Positions 1-10,245 of a DNA stretch of 64,000 nt are shown piece by piece (the first letter of the stretch is position 1; each line of letters begins with the position of its first letter). Under the pieces are notes generated by a model. It searched no databases. It saw only the letters and a list, made by a program, of their open reading frames with translations, and was not told the origin of the DNA. Made by a program: the position numbers and the translations under genes. The stretch covers positions 37,113 to 101,112 of the forward strand of contig UQWH01000001.1 of NCBI GenBank assembly GCA_900544705.1, written 5' to 3'. The DNA comes from an uncultured Eubacteriales bacterium (GTDB taxonomy: Bacteria; Bacillota; Clostridia; Oscillospirales; Oscillospiraceae).

Positions 1-273
1 CGACGTTACGATGGAGAGGAAATAATTCTTCGACTGCGCGTAGAATTCGTCAATATTCTGGCAGGAGGCAACCATGCCGTACCAGTCGTTCAGGTCCGTG
101 TCAAAATGCGCCAGCAGCGCATTGAGTGCATTGTCTGCCGCAGACAGCGTGTCGCCCTTGGCGAGTTCCACGCGGCTGACGTCCACAAAAATACTGGAGG
201 CCAGCAGGCAGGGGACCAGAATCAGCACCAGAAAGACGGAAACGGCGCCGCGTGTCTTCTTATAGCTCTTCAT
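1..273 (-). CDS. Tad-locus TadG-like protein (DUF5702-type), partial at window edge
   Basis: The first 91 codons of a minus-strand gene are visible and the rest lies beyond base 1. The product starts MKSYKKTRGAVSVFLVL: a short basic head, then one hydrophobic helix at about residues 11-28, then a polar ectodomain. This is the layout of TadG-like or DUF5702 proteins at the end of Gram-positive Tad pilus operons. It follows tadE by 15 bases in the same direction, so it is probably co-transcribed. Family role: membrane-anchored pilus assembly or minor pilus component. The family call rests on the N-terminus and context only, because the diagnostic C-terminal region is missing. Confidence 0.6.
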   Translation of the reverse strand, partial: MKSYKKTRGAVSVFLVLILVPCLLASSIFVDVSRVELAKGDTLSAADNALNALLAHFDTDLNDWYGMVASCQNIDEFYAQSKNYFLSIVTS

Positions 274-288
274 CCCGCGTCTCCTTTC

Positions 289-909
289 TTAGGAAAACCA
301 GCTCTTGACTTTATCCGTCACCTTCGAGATCGCTTCGGTCACACCGAACTTATTCAAATAATCTCCGACGGTGTCTACAACACGGATAAACTCCGGCGTA
401 TCATAAACCGGTGCGCTTGTGCGCGAATAAACCGGCATTTCGATCATCGTATCTTCTCCCAGCAGGCGGATGCCCATGGGAATTTTATATTCTGCCTGTA
501 CCGTTATGGTGGAGCCGAGAATGCCCCAATCGTATTTGACCGTGGCGATGCCCTTCGGCGTCATACCGCTGAAAAAGCCCGTTCCTACGGATTTTATGCG
601 GGTTTGCAGCTTGCCCTGTGCAGCGGACGCAACAGAATTGCCGTAGCCGGGAAGCACATAGCGGTAGGGCTTGACATTTACGGAGCCGACGCTCGGCAGG
701 CTGCCTCCCTGCACCATGGTGAGCAGAGGATCGCCGGCTTCCGCCGCCGCTTCCAGCGCGGTCTGCGTTACATAGCGCTCAATGCAGGATTTCTCATAGT
801 AGGCGTTTCCAAGGAAAATCAGCACAAAGATCACAAGGAACATCACGGGAAACACAATAGAGGCTTCCACGATGACCATGCCGCTTTCCGCTTTCTTTTC
901 TTTTCTCAA
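289..909 (-). CDS. tadE: TadE-like pseudopilin of the Tad pilus
   Basis: 206 residues. A basic head (MRKEKKAESG) is followed by a membrane helix at about residues 11-33 that begins MVIVEAS. Gly10 with Glu at mature position +5 resembles the prepilin peptidase processing site of TadE/TadF pseudopilins. The remainder is a predicted extracytoplasmic domain. The start codon is TTG, chosen because GAGGTG lies 7 bases upstream. It sits between the Flp pilin gene and a tadG-like gene in one transcription unit. TadE proteins are minor pilins needed for Tad/Flp fibre assembly. No prepilin peptidase gene is seen in the window. Confidence 0.8.
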   Translation of the reverse strand: MRKEKKAESGMVIVEASIVFPVMFLVIFVLIFLGNAYYEKSCIERYVTQTALEAAAEAGDPLLTMVQGGSLPSVGSVNVKPYRYVLPGYGNSVASAAQGKLQTRIKSVGTGFFSGMTPKGIATVKYDWGILGSTITVQAEYKIPMGIRLLGEDTMIEMPVYSRTSAPVYDTPEFIRVVDTVGDYLNKFGVTEAISKVTDKVKSWFS

Positions 910-1031
910 GTCCTATCACCTCGTTTGTTCTGTGGAACTTATAAAAAACTGTAATCAACTACAGAGGATTTCATTGCTGCCTGGGGGCAATGGCAGTAAC
1001 TGCCATTGCCCCGCTTTTGTGGTTTGCTTCT

Positions 1032-1244
1032 TCAGGAGACGGCTTCCTGAGCCTTGCCGGAGATGGTCTTGATCAGGTTACGCAGCAGCTTGGAGATCTC
1101 GTCCTTGAAAATCAGGGCAAGAACAACAGCGACACCGATCAGAACAACGATCGCGACAACGTTGACATCGCCATTTTCCTTTTGGAAGAACTTCTGCACC
1201 TTCGCCTTCAGGTTGAAATAGATTGCATTTGCCATCATTAACAT
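1032..1244 (-). CDS. Flp-type (type IVb) major pilin
   Basis: 70 residues, the usual size of Flp1-family pilins. A polar leader ends in ENG at about residues 23-25. It is followed by DVNVVAIVVLIGVAVVLALIF, a continuous hydrophobic helix that would form the pilus core after cleavage behind Gly. A basic amphipathic tail follows. The glutamate and tyrosine of the proteobacterial Flp motif are absent, as in many Firmicutes Flp1-like pilins. The start is supported by GAGGAGG 7 bases upstream. Its place between tadC and tadE fits the major subunit of the pilus built by the neighbouring genes. Confidence 0.85.
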   Translation of the reverse strand: MLMMANAIYFNLKAKVQKFFQKENGDVNVVAIVVLIGVAVVLALIFKDEISKLLRNLIKTISGKAQEAVS

Positions 1245-1292
1245 GGTATTTCCTCCTCTCTTGAATGATTGAATTGTTTATATAAATAACGA

Positions 1293-2162
1293 TCAGGCGC
1301 CCAGATTCGTGAAAATCGGGACAATGACCATTATTAATATACCGACAAACATGATGACCACCGGGATCAGCAGACGGCTGGCCGCCTTTTCGCCCTGACG
1401 GTGAATATCCTGCTTTTTCAGCATCCAGACCTCGCGGCTCTGCGCCTGGAGCATCAAGGCCAGCTCGTTGTTGCCCTTGACCAGACCCTGCACGATCGTG
1501 GAGGAGAACTTCTTGATCTCCGGGATGATGCAGCGCTTGCCGAAGCGGAAGATCGCGTCGATCTCGGAAATGCCGTTGTTCATTTCTTCCACAGAGGTCT
1601 GCATTTCTCTGTAGATCGTCGTTTCGCCGGAGAAAGCAATCTCCGTCCAGGCCTCGCGCAGGATCATGCCGGCGTTCGTCAGAAGGGCAAGCTTGGAAAC
1701 GACATTGGAGAAGTCCCGCAGCATTTCCTCCGAGCGCTTCAGGATCCGCTTCTCGGTCAGCGTGCCGAAATAGTAGTAGGCAAGGCCGGCAAAGATCAGC
1801 AGCACAACCAGCACCGCAATATCATCCGCCACGCCGTAAAGCGCAAAGCCGAGAATCGCCAGCGTCAGGGACATGGTGATCTCCTGCGCGTGTATGACAC
1901 GCAGATAATACTCCGCGTATTTTTCTCCGAACAGCACGCTCAGCTCCTTGCGCAGCTTTCGGTCGTGCTTGCTCTTATAGCTGTAGTGGACCAGCTCCAG
2001 CGCCGCGTAGCCGACAAAGTAGATTTCTTTCAGAGGGAATTCCTTTTCCGTCAGCGCGTCGAACAGGGAGGCGTACTTCAGGCCGGTGAAAAACAGCACC
2101 AGCCAGATGCCGAGGAGAACAGCGCCTATGCCAAAAACGATATAATCCTTTATCTCCAGCAC
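1293..2162 (-). CDS. tadC: Tad pilus inner-membrane platform protein TadC (T2SSF family)
   Basis: 289 residues with N-terminal membrane helices (about 8-28 and 95-135), a cytoplasmic T2SSF-type helical domain, and a C-terminal membrane helix at about 265-285. This is the usual TadC topology. The start is GTG with a strong AAGGGGGGAG site upstream. It lies 12 bases after tadB. TadB and TadC form the membrane platform through which the CpaF ATPase drives pilin extraction and polymerisation. Family assignment is from topology plus operon order; T2SSF proteins are diverse in sequence. Confidence 0.85.
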   Translation of the reverse strand: MLEIKDYIVFGIGAVLLGIWLVLFFTGLKYASLFDALTEKEFPLKEIYFVGYAALELVHYSYKSKHDRKLRKELSVLFGEKYAEYYLRVIHAQEITMSLTLAILGFALYGVADDIAVLVVLLIFAGLAYYYFGTLTEKRILKRSEEMLRDFSNVVSKLALLTNAGMILREAWTEIAFSGETTIYREMQTSVEEMNNGISEIDAIFRFGKRCIIPEIKKFSSTIVQGLVKGNNELALMLQAQSREVWMLKKQDIHRQGEKAASRLLIPVVIMFVGILIMVIVPIFTNLGA

Positions 2163-2174
2163 GTTTCTCCCCCC

Positions 2175-3029
2175 TTAAATCTTGATGTCCAGGACGATCT
2201 TGCCGATGTAGTAGGCCGCCACAAAGAGGATCACCGCGACCGTTGTGGAGATCACGCCGCTCAGCGTGGTGTAGTTTGCAGCGAACTCCGGGCTCATCAT
2301 CTTAATGACGCCGATGAGCGCGATGGGCATGGCGACCATGATCTTCTGCTCCGTTTTGTTGGAGGTCACGATCGTTTCGATGTCCTCCGTGATCTCCATC
2401 TTGTCGCTCAGGATGTCATGGGTGGTGCGGATGGTTTCCTTGATGTTGCCGCCCTTTTCGTAGCAGATCTTAAAGACGTTGGCGAAGCTCGCGATGTCCT
2501 CGCAGCCGCTGCGCGCGCCGAAATCCTGCAGAAGATCGACCAGATCGACGTTGTTGTTCATGCCGGAGAGGATGATCTCCAGCTCCTTGAGGATGAACGC
2601 GTCCTCCTCGTACTGGATTTTCAGATCCTCGTAGGCGCTGCGGAAGGCGTCGGTCACGTTGTTGCCGGCGCTGATGGAGGTGCTGATGGCCTCCAGCATA
2701 TCGCGGAACTGATTTTTGAGCTTCCGCTGCCGCTTGGCGATGATGGCCTTGCGGCGGATGGGGACGAAGCATCGTCCTGCGACAAAGCCCGCCACCCCGC
2801 AGAAGAAGAAGTTCAGGATCCAGGTCAGCGTTGTGGGATTGCCGAACTCGTCCACGCCGATGCCGCCGTAGAAGAGGTAGCCCACCGCCGCGCCGACCAC
2901 GAAGGCCGCCAGAAAATACAGCGCCTTTTCCAGGGGCTTCATGTGGTATACCTTATAATTATAGGCAGGCAGGTTGGTCGCGGAGCGGTAATACTGCGGC
3001 TCTACGGGCTTCTTTTCTTTTTTTGCCAT
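2175..3029 (-). CDS. tadB: Tad pilus inner-membrane platform protein TadB (T2SSF family)
   Basis: 284 residues from the ATG at 3029, which has GAGGTG 6 bases upstream; an in-frame GTG lies three codons earlier but is poorly placed. Two membrane helices occur at about 35-50 and 70-90 and two more near the C-terminus. The central helical T2SSF domain contains an acidic stretch (SAGNNVTDAFRSAYEDL). It begins 10 bases after the cpaF stop codon. It pairs with TadC as the membrane platform of the Flp pilus. Confidence 0.85.
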   Translation of the reverse strand: MAKKEKKPVEPQYYRSATNLPAYNYKVYHMKPLEKALYFLAAFVVGAAVGYLFYGGIGVDEFGNPTTLTWILNFFFCGVAGFVAGRCFVPIRRKAIIAKRQRKLKNQFRDMLEAISTSISAGNNVTDAFRSAYEDLKIQYEEDAFILKELEIILSGMNNNVDLVDLLQDFGARSGCEDIASFANVFKICYEKGGNIKETIRTTHDILSDKMEITEDIETIVTSNKTEQKIMVAMPIALIGVIKMMSPEFAANYTTLSGVISTTVAVILFVAAYYIGKIVLDIKI

Positions 3030-3039
3030 CTTCTGCACC

Positions 3040-4278
<1,239 letters not shown>

Positions 4279-4301
4279 ATGGCCTTTCCCCTCTCTGCCG
4301 G

Positions 4302-5366
4302 TCAGGCAAGAATCTTATCGAAGATGCCCATGGCGGCAAGCTGCTGCAATAGCTGCTGCGGTGTGGCGTTTTCAAAGCGCTGCGCGCCACCGATATTCTT
4401 CAGCTCCACGCCTTGCAGAATACGGCCGGTCTTGCTGCTGAACTTGTTGTAGGCAAGCAGGACCCGGCTCGTCAGCGGCAGATCCGCTCCCTGCTCCAGC
4501 GCGGAGAGCGCGCGGTAAGCAGAGAACAGCTTGTCGTTGGCATTGACAGAACCGTCGCTCACCAGCACCACCGCGGCAGCGCGGCGGAAGAAATCAAGCT
4601 GCGCCTTGTCCATGGTGAAGTCCATGTCCACGATGATGTAGTCGTAATCGCCCAGCGTCTTCAATTCGGAAACGAGCTGGTTTAAGTCCTCGCTCGTCAG
4701 CTCCATGCGGTCGAGCGCCAGCTTGGGCCGGGAATAGAAGCACACGCCCGAGGCATCCTGCCGGACGCAGCTTTCCAGCTTCAGGGGGAGGGTAGCGCGC
4801 CGGGTCTTGACGGCGTAGATCACATCGCTCAGGTCAAACTGACCATCGCCGGAGAAAAACACGTCCGCCGCACCGAAGCGCTCAAGATTGAGGTAGAGGG
4901 TCTTCAGGTGCTTGGCGGCGAAGCTCATCGCACAGGCGGCCGCCATCGTGGAGGTGCCCACGCCGCCGCAGGGGGAGGAAAATACCACGATCTTGCAGCC
5001 GTCGCCGCCGAATTTCACGCCGGAAATGCTTTCCGCATTTTCTGAATAAATATTGAGCACCTGCTTGTAAATCAGGTCGACACGCTGGAATTTGCAGATG
5101 ACCTTCTGACCGCGCAGCGACTCAATGTCCGGCGACTCGACCAGATAGGCAAAGCTGCAGCGGCGCGGCAGCGCGGTGGTGTCGATCTCAAAGCGGTCGC
5201 TTGCGACGAGCACGTCAATGCGCGCTTCGTCCAGTGTTTGCAGCGCCGTTTCCAGGTTCGTGAAGGAATAGGTTTCGATCTGATCGGCATACTTCATGTT
5301 AAACGCCGATACGATATGGCTGAGATAGTTCGCGTCCTTCTCCACAATGGCCAGCCTGATCTTCAT
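4302..5366 (-). CDS. tadZ: TadZ/CpaE-like P-loop localisation protein
   Basis: 354 residues from the ATG at 5366 (GGAGG 8 bases upstream; an earlier in-frame start lacks a site). The N-terminal 110 residues look like an atypical receiver domain. The C-terminal part is a MinD/ParA-like ATPase with loop PCGGVGTSTMA at about 132-142. Both lysines of the deviant Walker motif (KGGxGK) are replaced, by Cys and Thr, which is common in TadZ proteins. TadZ/CpaE places the pilus machine at the pole. It is the first gene of the Tad operon, downstream of a consensus promoter. Confidence 0.85.
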   Translation of the reverse strand: MKIRLAIVEKDANYLSHIVSAFNMKYADQIETYSFTNLETALQTLDEARIDVLVASDRFEIDTTALPRRCSFAYLVESPDIESLRGQKVICKFQRVDLIYKQVLNIYSENAESISGVKFGGDGCKIVVFSSPCGGVGTSTMAAACAMSFAAKHLKTLYLNLERFGAADVFFSGDGQFDLSDVIYAVKTRRATLPLKLESCVRQDASGVCFYSRPKLALDRMELTSEDLNQLVSELKTLGDYDYIIVDMDFTMDKAQLDFFRRAAAVVLVSDGSVNANDKLFSAYRALSALEQGADLPLTSRVLLAYNKFSSKTGRILQGVELKNIGGAQRFENATPQQLLQQLAAMGIFDKILA

Positions 5367-5469
5367 TCGGTTATCCTCCTGCAATTCGTGAATATTCTTC
5401 CAGCATATGTCTTGTAGTTAGACGCAAAGTTTTGTAAAGACTCCCAATATTTGTAAGTTGTTCAAAATT

Positions 5470-5498
5470 AGTATAGCAGGTCTTTCAAATTCTGTCAA
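5470..5498 (-). promoter_or_regulatory. Sigma-A-type promoter of the Tad operon
   Basis: Read on the minus strand: TTGACA, a 17-base spacer, then TATACT. Only one base departs from the sigma-A consensus. It faces tadZ with a leader of about 100 bases. Confidence 0.75.
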
Positions 5499-5589
5499 TA
5501 AAATTTGTCGCTTTCCGATTATTCTTCCCGTTTTGGCAATAACCGCTGAAATTTTCCCGCGGCGGGTGGACTTTCCCGCGCGCTGAGCA

Positions 5590-5618
5590 TTGACATTTTT
5601 GTGCAAAAAGGGTATACT
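5590..5618 (+). promoter_or_regulatory. Sigma-A-type promoter of tdh-kbl
   Basis: TTGACA, a 17-base spacer and TATACT, ending about 77 bases before the tdh start. Near-perfect spacing and hexamers. Confidence 0.75.
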
Positions 5619-5695
5619 GTCTTTGTGACATAGACTAATCCGTGTTTTTCGTCTTTATATCGCGCACATTTGTGCGTATTCAGGGAGGATTCACC

Positions 5696-6733
<1,038 letters not shown>

Positions 6734-6749
6734 GAAAGGGGAGAATTTC

Positions 6750-7937
6750 GTGAAAACCGCACTGAATGAGTTCCGGAAGGAGCTGGACGCCATCCGCGCC
6801 GCCGGTACCTGGCGCAGCGAACGCATCATCACCACCCCGCAGCAGTCGCGCATCGCCACGACGGAAAAGCCCATGGTCGTAAACCTCTGCGCGAACAACT
6901 ACCTCGGTCTGTCCGACCACCCGGCGCTGATCGCCGCCGCGAAGGAAAGCTACGACCGCTGGGGCTTCGGCCTGTCCTCCGTGCGCTTCATCTGCGGCAC
7001 GCAGGAAATTCACAAGGAGCTGGAGGGGCGTATCGCGCGCTTCCTCGGCACGGACGACGCGATCCTCTACTCCTCCTGCTTCGACGCCAACGGCGGTCTG
7101 TTTGAAACGCTGCTCGGCCCGGAGGACGCGATTATCTCCGACGAACTGAACCACGCATCCATCATCGACGGCGTGCGCCTGTGCAAGGCAAAGCGCTACC
7201 GCTACAAAAACAACGACATGGACGATCTGCGCCGCCAGCTTGAAGACGCCCGCGCCTCCGGCTGCAAAAAGATTATGATCGCCACGGACGGCGTATTCTC
7301 CATGGACGGCTATATCGCAAATCTGCGCGCCATCTGCGACCTTGCAGACGAATTTGACGCGCTGACCATGGTGGACGACAGCCACGCCGTGGGCTTTATG
7401 GGCGCGCACGGCAGGGGCACGCCGGAATTCTGCGGCGTGGAAGGCCGCGTCGACATCCTGACCGGCACCTTCGGCAAGGCGCTGGGCGGCGCATCCGGCG
7501 GCTACACCGCCGCGCGGCGGGAGATCGTCGAGCTGCTGCGGCAGCGCTCGCGGCCGTATCTGTTCTCCAACACCGTCGCCCCGGCCATCTGCGCCGCGAC
7601 GCTGAAAACGCTCGATCTTCTGGAGGCCTCCACCGAGCTGCGCGACCGCGTGCACGAAAACGCGCGCTATTTCCGCGCGGAGATGGAGAAGCTGGGCTTT
7701 GACCTGCTGCCCGGTGAGCATCCCATCGTGCCGGTCATGCTGTATGACCCCCACGTGGCGCAGGAGTTCTCCCGCCGGATGCTCGACAAGGGCGTGTATG
7801 TCGTGGGCTTCTGCTATCCGGTCGTGCCGAAGGGCCGCGACCGCATCCGCACGCAGATCTCCGCGGGCCACACGAAGGAGGATCTGGACTTCGCCGTGAA
7901 GGCCTTCGGCGAGGTCAAGAGGGAAATGGGCATCTGA
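6750..7937 (+). CDS. kbl: Glycine C-acetyltransferase (2-amino-3-ketobutyrate CoA ligase)
   Basis: 395 residues. PLP-dependent alpha-oxoamine synthase that cleaves 2-amino-3-ketobutyrate with CoA to glycine and acetyl-CoA. The PLP lysine is in GTFGKALGG (Lys243). The PLP-contacting Asp is in VDDSHAVG (about 210), and NNYLGLS near residue 49 is family-typical. The start is GTG, with AAGGGGAG 8 bases upstream. With tdh it forms the two-step threonine degradation route. A G+C-rich hairpin follows the stop codon. Confidence 0.93.
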   Translation: MKTALNEFRKELDAIRAAGTWRSERIITTPQQSRIATTEKPMVVNLCANNYLGLSDHPALIAAAKESYDRWGFGLSSVRFICGTQEIHKELEGRIARFLGTDDAILYSSCFDANGGLFETLLGPEDAIISDELNHASIIDGVRLCKAKRYRYKNNDMDDLRRQLEDARASGCKKIMIATDGVFSMDGYIANLRAICDLADEFDALTMVDDSHAVGFMGAHGRGTPEFCGVEGRVDILTGTFGKALGGASGGYTAARREIVELLRQRSRPYLFSNTVAPAICAATLKTLDLLEASTELRDRVHENARYFRAEMEKLGFDLLPGEHPIVPVMLYDPHVAQEFSRRMLDKGVYVVGFCYPVVPKGRDRIRTQISAGHTKEDLDFAVKAFGEVKREMGI

Positions 7938-7982
7938 TAAATACCTGTTTTCCTCCGATTTCAGTCTGATACGGAGAAGACG

Positions 7983-8016
7983 ACACCCCCGCCGGGAACG
8001 GAACCGGCGGGGGTGT
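7983..8016 (+). terminator. Terminator-like hairpin after kbl
   Basis: A perfect 13-bp stem (ACACCCCCGCCGG with its complement) around an 8-base loop, about 45 bases after the kbl stop. The following bases TTGCTTGTG give only a weak U-tract. Confidence 0.65.
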
Positions 8017-8086
8017 TGCTTGTGCAGGGCGGAGCGGCCTGCCCGCAAGGGGCGCGACGCAGCTCCACGGGTGTTGGCAGAATAAC

Positions 8087-8126
8087 AAAAGCCGGCGGGC
8101 GGGAAAATTCCCGCGCCGCCGGCTTT
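8087..8126 (-). terminator. Terminator of the MMPL/heptad-protein operon
   Basis: Long G+C stem around AAATT. On the minus strand it is followed by TTTTGTTATT, so it would end transcripts from the gene whose stop is at 8170. Confidence 0.75.
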
Positions 8127-8169
8127 CGTTAAGTAAGAAAAGAGAATCAGCTTTGAAAGTATTTTATGC

Positions 8170-10242
8170 TCAGTCGCCGATGGCATCGGTGCGGTAGATG
8201 AACTTCACCTGACCGTCCATGTCCTCGGAGATGCCTGCGAAGCTGCGGTAGTTCTTCGACACGTCTGCGATCGCCTTCACGCGCTCGAGCAGGCCGTCGA
8301 GATCGTTATCGACCAGATCGACCAGCTTCTGCACGCCCTTTTCGTTGAATTCCTTCAGGCCGTCGGACAGCTGCATCGCACCGTCGCGGAGCTGCGTCAC
8401 GCCGCTGACCAGCGCGGGCGCGCCATTCTTCATGGTCAGGATGCCGCTGTAGAGCTCCTGCGCGCCGCTGGCTGCGGAGGCCACGCCCGCGGTGTAATCG
8501 CGCAGGCCGGTGTAGAAGGTGTGGTAGCTGTCGAGCTGACCCTTCAGGGCGCTGATGCTCGCCGCACCGGACTTCGCCTGCTCCAGCGCCGCCGTGATCT
8601 TCGCCTGTACCTCGGCGGAATTCATGGTTTCGTCGATCTTTTCCTGACGGGTCTTTTCCACATTCTGCGCGATGAGCGCCTTGACCTTTTCGGTCTGCAT
8701 CTGCTGGGCGACCAGCGCGTCGATGGTGCCGTCCTTTTCGGCCTTGGTCACCAGTGCGTCGATGGTGCCGTCGGTTTCGGCCTGCGCGACCAGCGCGTCG
8801 ACCTTGGCATCGACCTGTGCCTTGATCTCTTCGCTGCCGTTATAAATATCCTCGGTGATGCCCATGGCCTGCAGGACCTGCGCAAGCACCTGCTTGCGGT
8901 AGCCCGCGACGACCTGCTCGCGATAGGCCGCAAGGACCTCTTCCTTGACACCTGCCTGCACGGCCTGCGTCACACCCGCAGTGATCTCATCCATCTTGGC
9001 GTCGACCGCCGCCGTGACGGTGGCAAGCGCCGTCTGGTAAGCCGTCTGGTAGACGTTCGTCTCATCGAGCTGCGCGAGGACGCCGTTGAGGACGTCGGGG
9101 TAGTTGTCGATCGTGAGCTGCGGGACGGTCAGGCCGGCCTCGGCCAGCTTCCCGTCCGCCATGGACAGAAGCGACTGGAACACCTGCGCGGAGCCGGCAT
9201 TCAGCTCTGCGGAGTGGCTGTCCAGCTCGTTCAGGCCGCCGGAGAGCTGCTGCGCGCCCGCTGCAAGGCGGTTGATGCCGGAAACCAGCGTCTGGGAGCT
9301 TTCCAGCAGCGTGCACAGGCCGTCATACAGGGCGGACGAGCCGTCGAGCAGCTGCTGCATCCCGCTCGTCAGGTCGCCGAGGGAGGCCTTGAGATCGTCC
9401 GCGGAGTTCAGCTTCGCGGAGTCGAGTTCGTTGAACACCTCGTTCGTCGCAATGGTGACGGTATTCATCATGGAGAAGTTCTTCACATCCGCCGTGATCT
9501 CGATGTGATTCGGAAGCTCCAGCGTGTCGCGGTCGATGCCGAGGCTCTCCTGCATCCCGGGCAGGGCGAAGCCGGCGACGATGTAGCGGCTGCCGTCGTT
9601 GATGAGCTTGCCGTTGGAGACCTCCACATTGGAGAAGGTGTCCGTGTCGAGCAGCATACCGGTCAGCATGGCGAAGGGGACGCAGATCTTTTCCTGCTTT
9701 CCGTTCACGGTCACGGTTTCATACTGGTTGTTCTGGTAGTCATAGCGGATGACGACCTTGCCGCTCTTGCCCGCCAGCTCCTCCGGCGTGACGGTCTTGC
9801 CGTCGAGCGTGTAGCTGACCTTGAGCGTCACGGGCAGCTCCTTTTCGATGTTGCCCTGATAGTAGATGTCGTTTCCGGCCGCATCCCAGACGCGGGCGTT
9901 GGAGGCGTCCATGGTGTAGCCCTCGTCACCCTTGACGTTCTCCACATTCTCCAGCTCGGAGCTGTCCGTCAGCGTGCTGCTGCCGAGGGTATTTTTGATC
10001 CAGTCGCTGACGATGATCTTCTGAACGGAGCCGTCGGCACCGGCCAGAACGTAAACCGTTTCATCCTTCTGCGGCGCTTCGGTCTCTTCTGCCGCAGAAG
10101 CGGACGTTGTCTGCGCCGGAGCGCTCAGCGGTTCCTGCTTTTTCTGCATCGCACCGCGGGCATACACCGTCGCGCCGACGCTCGTGACACACACCGCGGC
10201 GCACAGACCCAGCGCCAGCGGCTTTAAGAACGTTTTTTTCAT
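8170..10242 (-). CDS. Secreted/membrane-tethered heptad-repeat protein, YhgE/Pip-like, partner of MMPL exporter
   Basis: 690 residues. A cleavable-looking signal occupies about residues 1-28 (MKKTFLKPLALGLCAAVC). A beta-rich region follows to about 265. The long helical part repeats Leu-x-x-Gly-type heptads (e.g. LTSGMQQLLDGSSALYDGL, LAAGAQQLSGGLNELDS, YSGILTMKNGAPALVSGV), the pattern of YhgE/Pip-type proteins. A very Ala/Lys/Asp-rich section of near-repeated TDGTIDALV units is at about 485-520. It begins 3 bases after the MMPL stop, implying translational coupling. The role is probably an extracytoplasmic partner of the exporter; the substrate is unknown. Confidence 0.6.
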   Translation of the reverse strand: MKKTFLKPLALGLCAAVCVTSVGATVYARGAMQKKQEPLSAPAQTTSASAAEETEAPQKDETVYVLAGADGSVQKIIVSDWIKNTLGSSTLTDSSELENVENVKGDEGYTMDASNARVWDAAGNDIYYQGNIEKELPVTLKVSYTLDGKTVTPEELAGKSGKVVIRYDYQNNQYETVTVNGKQEKICVPFAMLTGMLLDTDTFSNVEVSNGKLINDGSRYIVAGFALPGMQESLGIDRDTLELPNHIEITADVKNFSMMNTVTIATNEVFNELDSAKLNSADDLKASLGDLTSGMQQLLDGSSALYDGLCTLLESSQTLVSGINRLAAGAQQLSGGLNELDSHSAELNAGSAQVFQSLLSMADGKLAEAGLTVPQLTIDNYPDVLNGVLAQLDETNVYQTAYQTALATVTAAVDAKMDEITAGVTQAVQAGVKEEVLAAYREQVVAGYRKQVLAQVLQAMGITEDIYNGSEEIKAQVDAKVDALVAQAETDGTIDALVTKAEKDGTIDALVAQQMQTEKVKALIAQNVEKTRQEKIDETMNSAEVQAKITAALEQAKSGAASISALKGQLDSYHTFYTGLRDYTAGVASAASGAQELYSGILTMKNGAPALVSGVTQLRDGAMQLSDGLKEFNEKGVQKLVDLVDNDLDGLLERVKAIADVSKNYRSFAGISEDMDGQVKFIYRTDAIGD

Positions 10243-10245
10243 GGT

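Larger units (their letters stand above)
5367..5695. other. Divergent intergenic region between tadZ and tdh
   Basis: About 330 A+T-rich bases without a supported gene. It holds two back-to-back consensus promoters, listed separately, one for the Tad operon and one for tdh. The tad transcript would have a leader of about 100 bases and the tdh transcript a leader of about 70 bases. No operator palindrome stands out. Confidence 0.6.
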